NCBI GenBank assembly: GCA_015680685.1
Contig: MNCI01008581.1
Location: forward strand, 204,668-226,301
Source: Gnetum montanum
Lineage: Eukaryota; Streptophyta; Gnetopsida; Gnetales; Gnetaceae
Direction of reading: 5' to 3'
DNA: 21,634 nt
In this document: piece after piece, positions 16,497-21,634 of the stretch
How the letters are laid out: each line of letters starts with the position of its first letter
Numbering within the stretch: the stretch's first letter is position 1
The notes under the pieces: generated by a model
What the model was told of the DNA's origin: nothing
The model's database searches: none
The model's input: the letters and a program-made list of their open reading frames with translations, nothing else
Position numbers and translations under genes: made by a program

Positions 16497-17389
16497 TGAT
16501 GAGTCATGATTTTTCTATCTTGACATTAGAGCCTTGACATTGAAGCCTTGACATTTGATGAATCGTTGTTTTTTGTTTGCTTTGACGTTGTGTATGCAAC
16601 ATTGGGGCTTGGATGCGACGTCGGGTATCCAACGTCAGGGTATATACTTTGGCCTACAAATACAATGCTTAGACTCTCATTTTGAGTTAGTTTTCAAGTT
16701 AGTTTTTAGTTTCTCTTCTTTTAAAGTCTATTATTCCCAGTGCATGCCCGTAGTGTGATATTTGTAATCATATGACACCTTTATTCGAGTGTGACATACT
16801 TGGACACGTCACATGACTGGTAATAAAGATCAAGATTACTTCCATCATTGCAGCATCCACTTAGATTATTGTTTCTTTAATTATTTAATGCTTTCTTTAG
16901 TTAAAAATTTCCATTTATTGTTATTTACTGTTCTTGTTATTTAGTGGAATTTGTATGCCTTAATCACAAGCATTTAAGTGTAAATACTTGGTAATCTAGA
17001 GGTTTATCGTTTGGCAAACCTAGTGACGTACACTTGACAATCCCAAAAGTAGCTTCACGAAGTCCAAGATGTGTATGGATGATTAAGTGCAGATACTCAT
17101 CACCATAGGCTAGTTTAGATATTGTTTTCCATTATCCTTTAGTTTAATTAATTTATCTCTTTTCGTCATCAAGAGTAGCATAGAAAGTAGACCACATTTT
17201 ATATGTCTCACTTTGGACTAAATCATACGTGATAAAGATACCACTGGTCGAAGTGGGAAGATAGCAAACTGCAATTAGAGCATAATGATCTAGATGCCAC
17301 AACTAATCCCATCGTCGAAATTCAACCGGATCATGCATGAACACTTGTGATTCGTATGGTTGAGCATAGGGGGACCTTACCACTCATCA
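16497..17389 (+). repeat. E1 3' LTR (893 bp)
   Basis: Starts TGATGAGTCATG and ends CCACTCATCA; pairs with 4410-5294. The TATA box is mutated to TACAAATA (16655-16662). AATAAA is at 16822-16827. Its U3 hexamer array differs from the 5' copy: starts at 16522, 16536 and 16550 (GACATT, 14-bp steps), 16584 and 16598 (GACGTT, AACATT), and 16617 and 16631 (GACGTC, AACGTC). Confidence 0.92.
16522..16636 (+). promoter_or_regulatory. U3 hexamer array of the E1 3' LTR
   Basis: Seven GAYRTY-like hexamers fall in three runs with exact 14-bp steps: 16522-16550, 16584-16598 and 16617-16631. Spacers such as AGAGCCTT and GAAGCCTT match the GGAGCCTT spacer of the 5' copy and of E0. One more short-step hexamer is present in the first run than in the 5' LTR. 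Confidence 0.65.
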
Positions 17390-17394
17390 TAGAA
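17390..17394. repeat. Right target site duplication of E1 (TAGAA)
   Basis: Identical to 4405-4409. On its far side the minus-strand reverse transcriptase of E3 resumes. Confidence 0.93.
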
Positions 17395-17960
17395 TATGAT
17401 TAATGAATATTATTATAAATTTATCCAATTATATAGCCTTAAAACACTATTCATTAAATACATAAATATTGTAGGTACATTCATTGACCCAAATAGTAAT
17501 ACAAGAAATTCATAGTGTTCATATCTTATTCTAAAAATAGTCTCAAAACATCAATTGCTTTAATTCTTAATACTGATATTCAAATTTTAAGTCCATTTTA
17601 GACAACAAAACTACATTTATAAGCTAATAAAATAAGTCATTTATCTTGTGCAGAAGATATTTATTCTTAATTATAAGTTGATTTAACCAACTATAATCAA
17701 TGCATAGTATTAATATTTTATCCCTTTTTTCCCATAAATAATGCTAGTACACCATGAGAAGAAATAATAAGTTGAATAAAACATTTGTCCAAAAGGTTTC
17801 ATACTTGAAAATTTAAATCTACTAACTCAACTACAGACATAATATGATATCTTAGAAATTGGTTCCACCTATAATTTAAGAGTAATCTCTACTTCTATTT
17901 CCTTTTTAGAAGGTAGCTTTGATAATTATTTTGGTCAAGAGGCTAACCACTAATCATAGA
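17395..17960 (-). pseudogene. E3 reverse transcriptase, N-terminal and palm part right of E1
   Basis: On the minus strand, in order: LPSKKEIEVEI (about 17920-17885); in a shifted frame MSVVELVDLNFQV and LDKCFIQ; then LCIDYSWLNQLIIKNKY (about 17710-17660); SKMDLKFEYQY (about 17620); HYEFLVLLFG and FGSMNVPTIFMYLMN (about 17510-17450). These are the standard blocks of gypsy reverse transcriptase: PPKRE, CIDYRxLN, KIDLRSGYHQ, YEFLVMPFGLTNAP. The active-site pair I-D-D has become I-N-H next to the E1 insertion. Frameshifts and stops are frequent. Together with 2950-4404 this is one minus-strand pol, most like chromoviruses. Confidence 0.9.
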
Positions 17961-18244
17961 TTGATAACACTAAAGAATTTTTCATTCATAATTCTAGGGA
18001 AGATCATTGATAATGATAAATAATATTTAAGCCATAACTCTTTATGGGAGTCCATAGATAACACTAAATAATATTTTGTTCATAACTTTAAGGGAGATCC
18101 CATTAATAACACTTAATAATATTCTATCCATAATGTTATTGGGGAGCACATTCATAACACTACATAATAGTCTATGCATAATGCATCAAGAGAGCTTATC
18201 AATAATGCTAAATAATATTTTGTTCATAATGCACAACAACTAAA
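17959..18244. repeat. Six tandem 48-bp units (minisatellite)
   Basis: Units start at 17959 (46 bp), 18005, 18053, 18101, 18149 and 18197; the last five are each exactly 48 bp. The shared core is ATAACACTAAATAATATTTT then CATAA. Forty-eight is 16 codons. On the minus strand one frame stays open for most of the array and reads as 16-residue units around IMNKILFSVI. The array lies just upstream, in the E3 direction, of its reverse transcriptase. Confidence 0.85.
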
Positions 18245-19719
18245 TTATGTGGCATAAAATGGAATGAAAACTACTACTATTGGGCAAGGCATCTATGTAA
18301 ATTTGGATAATGTAACATCTACAACCTGAATCTACTTAAGAGATAGAACATCTAGTAGAATTATTAGAACATCATACACCTTCACTATTTATGTTCCTTG
18401 ATGAATAATGGATAGATGCTTTAAGTATTTAAAGCCATGATTACCCTACACACATAGTAGACATTTCAAATTTTGTCTCCAAAAATTAGTAATTCAAAGA
18501 ATTTGTGTTCATTTATGAAGAATTATGTTGTATGAAAGTATACCCATAAGGCATCAATTTTAGAGAAAGAAAATATAGACATTCACTAATGATAGATTAA
18601 ATACCCCAAATGGAGGTATCTAAAGGATCAATGTGTAACATCATAGTTGTTATGTCTTTTGGCTTGAACCTTTGATGTATTATTTGTCTAAAATTTTCTC
18701 TTTGTTGAACCCTTCCTTTTGGTTATGCTTTGTATGCTCGTATAATATTGTATATTTTTGGGTCTATTTATGTTACTGTGCCTTGGTTGTATTTACAATT
18801 TTGGACTCATATTTACATGTGCCTTGCTTTTATTTGGTATGTATCTTGGTATTTTAATTACTTTATGGTATTTTGCTTTAAGAATTTGTGTGTTGTACTT
18901 ACATGTATGAGATATTTGAATTTATTTTATTTTAGGTTATGAAAATTACATAGTTGAGCTATCTACTTTGAAGGTTAGGGCTAGTAGCGTTGAACCATAT
19001 GTGCATTACATAGCTTAGCTATGTACTTTGTAATTAGCTTTATAAGATTTTTTTGATACTTTAATTTACTTTATTTTAGTATATATGCACTAACCAGGTG
19101 AATCCATTTTGTTGGAACAAGGCTAGGATGATGATGATACTGATGATATGTGCACTAACTCCTCTGTTCAAGTTTTGAGTCAATAGGTATAAGGTATTAG
19201 ATAGGTCATTAACATATAGAATTCTACATTAGGCATGTGGTATGATTTTTTGTTATGTGTTTAGCATTTATTTTGTAATTATTTGATAATTAATTAATTA
19301 ATTAATTACTTTTAATGTTAGAGTAGTAACTTGTAGTGGTGCCCTAATTACTTATGTTTGAATTTCTAACTTCTTACGTAATAGTTCATGTTATGTAGTT
19401 GGATGATACCATCACACAATTAGCCCTAGATCAAAAAATGATTAATATTATAGATTACAATAAGAAAAATGGAATAGAATTACCAATATTAAATACCAAT
19501 TAAAAAAAACATAAAAATAAATTACTTAATACAAAAACTCAATACAAAACACTCTTCAATTACTTAATTCTATGCTCTAAAACTCTCATATGATTCTCTC
19601 ATTTGCTTTGTATCTTTAAGTGTGCTTCGTTCTCTACTTTTCTCTACTTCAAATGTGTTAAAAACTAAATTCAATTTTGTCTTTTTTAACTACCAAAAAT
19701 AGGTATTACGAGGTCCTGC
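18245..19719. other. AT-rich stretch without a recognisable gene
   Basis: By place the 18245-18650 part could be the E3 protease/gag region, but I found no CCHC knuckle or D-S/T-G motif on the minus strand. From 18660 to 19100 it is T-rich; the short plus-strand open stretches there (18672-18942) are hydrophobic through base composition. A GATGATGATGATACTGATGAT run is at 19127-19147 and a TAAT-type tetranucleotide repeat at 19287-19308. Confidence 0.5.
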
Positions 19720-19839
19720 AACTCATGGTGAGTTAAAATTTTGTATTGTGAGCTCCTATAGCTCACAAAAAATACTAGTCTACTCTCTAATTGATTAAAA
19801 CATAATTGGACTAACTATTGTGAGTCATTGTAGTGACTC
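19720..19839. repeat. Cluster of three short perfect inverted repeats
   Basis: AACTCA(TGG)TGAGTT at 19720-19734; TTGTGAGCT(5 bp)AGCTCACAA at 19746-19768, with 9-bp arms; GAGTCA(6 bp)TGACTC at 19822-19839. All are built on the same GTGAGT/ACTCAC theme, which recurs less perfectly at 19908-19925 (TTGTGACTCATAGTGGCT) and beyond. They could be hairpins, factor sites, or subterminal repeats of a DNA transposon; no transposon ends were found. Confidence 0.65.
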
Positions 19840-20551
19840 GTAGTTTGAAGTAAAAACCAAGTATTTTAATTTTCAATAGTTCAATAGAAACTACAAGCTA
19901 TTGTGACTCATAGTGGCTCATACTGGTAAAAATAGTCTTCTATTCCTAATATTTTCTACAAGCTACTACAAACATAGTCTATCACATGTGCATTATGAGT
20001 TACTATACTTGGCAGCTAGTTGTAGTTTGTAGAATTTCCACTTCTATGTTCATATCCTAATTCTGGCTCTTCATTCATTGTTCAAGTAGAGGCTCCAATT
20101 TATGGAAGTATCTTCTGAGGTTTTTTGTCATCCCTAGGGCCCACAAATCTACTTTGACATCCTTATAATGGAAAATGAAATTCTTAGAAATTGTTTTGAA
20201 TCCTTAGATAACTCAAGTAGTCTATTGCGACTGACTATAACTTGCACTAGGTATCCATCCATAGAATATGGGTTACTATAACTAGTAATATGGTTGTAGT
20301 TGCTTATCAAACATAAAAATTGTTAAAATGAAATTTGATATTAATTATCAACCTAACATAGCCCTTAATTAACTCTTTATTGCCTCGATAAAAGTGAGTA
20401 GGAGTATGTTCATGAATTAATATCCATTACAAAGCATATAAACCAATAAGCTAATCTATATCTCCAATGAATAATGACCAATGGTCTACATCACTATATA
20501 CATCAAAAAGAAGAAAAGACATATGGGAAAAGGGAAAAAAAGGCTCTAGGC
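19840..20551. other. AT-rich stretch, no gene recognised
   Basis: Contains diverged forms of the ACTCATAGTGG motif (to about 20020) and CAACCTAACATAGCCC at 20350-20365, which looks like a possible transposon end, but no matching inverted end was found in the window. Nothing codes convincingly on either strand. Confidence 0.4.
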
Positions 20552-21000
20552 TTAAGGGCCTAAGCAAAAGGAATCGACATCACTAGCACATTTGTGGGTG
20601 TTGTCTCCTACCAAATCATCCTCCTTAAATAAGTCATCTACGTTATCCCAATCTTTGAGGGTACACTCTCATCATCATTTAGAGCTTTGTTTAGAATAGT
20701 GAATGCTAAGGGATACAAAATTAGATCATCCATATCATCAAGATCCATGTCTCCTTGTTGGATGGCACAAGGATACTAGAAGAGATGAGATGATATCTTC
20801 TTTTGATTTATCACCATTCTTGCTTGATGGTACTTTATATTTTTAAAATGAACTACCATGGCCTCCCCCATTGCATCAACTTAAGCCATGATTTCTAATA
20901 AAACTCCAAAAATGGAAGCCTTCTCATGATCATCCTATGACTGCTATAACTACTTGGCATATTGCTGCTTAATTGTAGACTTTTCTTCATTACTACACAT
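20552..21000 (-). pseudogene. Decayed minus-strand reading frame, family unknown
   Basis: On the minus strand from about 21000 the frame reads SNEEKSTIKQQYAK, DDHEKASIFGVLLEIMA, VDAMGEAMVVHFKNIKYHQ, DMDLDDMDDLILYPLAF and NKALNDDESVP. After one frameshift it continues DWDNVDDLFKEDDLVGDN and SDVDSFCLGP, ending at TAA 20554-20552. It is broken by four TAG and one TAA, mostly where CAG or CAA would fit. Polar, acidic and probably helical, it looks like the C-terminal part of a real protein. I do not recognise the family; a gag-like or transposase-associated protein is possible. The upstream part, to 21634, is too decayed to read. Confidence 0.5.
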
Positions 21001-21634
21001 ACATGGATGCAAAATCAAAGTGATATTAGCCATATAGTTTGTTACTAAATAGTGTGTATAGCACAAAATGGAGATTTAAAAGTTGAATCTCCTTGAAATC
21101 CATCACCTAAATCTCCTAAGCATTGTATATCATTGACACCTAGAAATGTCTCAACAACTAAGAAACCACCAAGGGAAAAGGCACACAAGCCTTATCCCTA
21201 ATCACTAACTATATCCTTCTTAGAAAGATATAGGTGTAGTTCAACTTACACTACTCCTCCAAGTCTCATAAAATTATCAAGCCAAAGTACATTAAGTGAA
21301 TGAAATGTGATATAGCCAAAATGTTGATTTGTATCACCCCAGTAAGGACTCTTCTAACTAGATATAATTTCTTGTAAGGTCATCTTATCTCATCCATGAA
21401 TATCTTTGGAACTCATGGCATCAAGGCCAATGTAAATTTTGACGATGATGTGTAGATTTAGTTTTGCCTTGGGTCAATGACTAATCCTAAAGTGTCTTCC
21501 AAGCACTAGTCCATAATATTATATACGTGTTTGCATACTTGTACAATCCATGACATATATTATGTAGATGATGAGACCTGAATTGCTCATAGTGCTGATA
21601 GTCGGGATATCATAGCCCTGTTGTATCAGTCGCT
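21001..21634. other. Window end: decayed sequence, possibly upstream part of the minus-strand frame
   Basis: Short coherent minus-strand pieces occur in different frames, such as CLEDTLGLVIDPRQ near 21490 and GYDIPTISTMSNSGLIIY near 21590, but none is long enough to assign. Base composition is less AT-rich than at 18245-20400, which weakly supports former coding. No RNA gene seen. Confidence 0.35.

Larger units (their letters stand above)
4410..17389 (+). mobile_element. E1: non-autonomous Athila-like Ty3/gypsy LTR retrotransposon, interrupted by E2
   Basis: The element is bounded by LTRs 4410-5294 and 16497-17389 and by perfect TAGAA duplications. Without E2 it is about 6.3 kb. Order: 5' LTR, decayed tRNA-Asp primer site, gag (5421-7079), Pro/Gln-rich tail region to about 7850, long 3' noncoding block (7855-9832), polypurine tract split by E2, 3' LTR. 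No protease, reverse transcriptase, RNase H or integrase was recognised, so it would have needed proteins from a relative. The Athila assignment rests on the primer site, gag and zinc knuckle form, and the GAGGACAAG-type 3' end. It is younger than E3 and older than E2. Confidence 0.88.

Noticed and set aside
18300-18660. Weak minus-strand resemblance to a copia gag-pre-integrase or gypsy protease segment
   Set aside because: Only scattered residues fit and no catalytic or zinc-binding motif could be placed.
18672-18942. Hydrophobic plus-strand open frames resembling membrane peptides
   Set aside because: Composition of a T-rich stretch explains them; no start context, partner or motif.
20350-20365. 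CAACCTAACATAGCCC as the terminal inverted repeat of a DNA transposon
   Set aside because: No matching inverted end was found upstream in the window.

Overview
The window is plant nuclear DNA, most likely from a flowering plant; the species cannot be told from it. It is AT-rich, intergenic, and built almost wholly of nested, decayed LTR retrotransposons. I found no intact host gene, rRNA, tRNA or CRISPR array. Every protein-like stretch carries stops or frameshifts, many explainable as C-to-T decay (CAG to TAG, CGA to TGA), as expected of old methylated repeats.

Layout. 1-117: 3' tail of a plus-strand LTR of the E2 type. 118-1572: part of a minus-strand element, E0 (broken gag, tRNA-Asp type primer site, complete 833-bp LTR). 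1573-4404: minus-strand remains of an older Ty3/gypsy chromovirus-like element, E3: end of reverse transcriptase, RNase H and integrase, the integrase itself split by a small repeat. 4410-17389: element E1, inserted in the E3 reverse transcriptase gene and flanked by the perfect 5-bp duplication TAGAA. E1 has LTRs of 885 and 893 bp, a gag-only coding region and a long 3' noncoding block. 9833-16487: element E2, inserted into the polypurine tract of E1, with LTRs of 718 and 763 bp, a gag-protease reading frame and a matching 3' noncoding block. 17395-17960: the rest of the E3 reverse transcriptase. 17959-18244: six tandem 48-bp units. 18245-21634: AT-rich sequence with a cluster of short palindromes and one decayed minus-strand reading frame of unknown family.

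E0, E1 and E2 belong to one group. All have a primer site close to the 3' end of plant tRNA-Asp, typical of Athila-like Ty3/gypsy elements; they share LTR ends TGATG...CATCA, a conserved U5 end, and similar gag. E1 and E2 also share a CX2CX3HX4C zinc knuckle. No reverse transcriptase or integrase is visible inside E1 or E2, so they look non-autonomous: they would bring their own RNA and particle protein (plus protease in E2) and depend on a relative for polymerase and integrase.

The most unusual signal is in the U3 regions of E0, E1 and E2. Upstream of the TATA box each carries an array of the palindromic hexamer GAYRTY (GATATC, GACATC, GACGTC and variants), often at an exact 14-bp period. 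The hexamer spelling differs between elements while the spacing is kept. Other points worth checking are a 1.7-2.0 kb noncoding block conserved between E1 and E2, repeated internal polypurine-tract-like motifs, and a single ambiguous base standing where the partner LTR has 148 bp.
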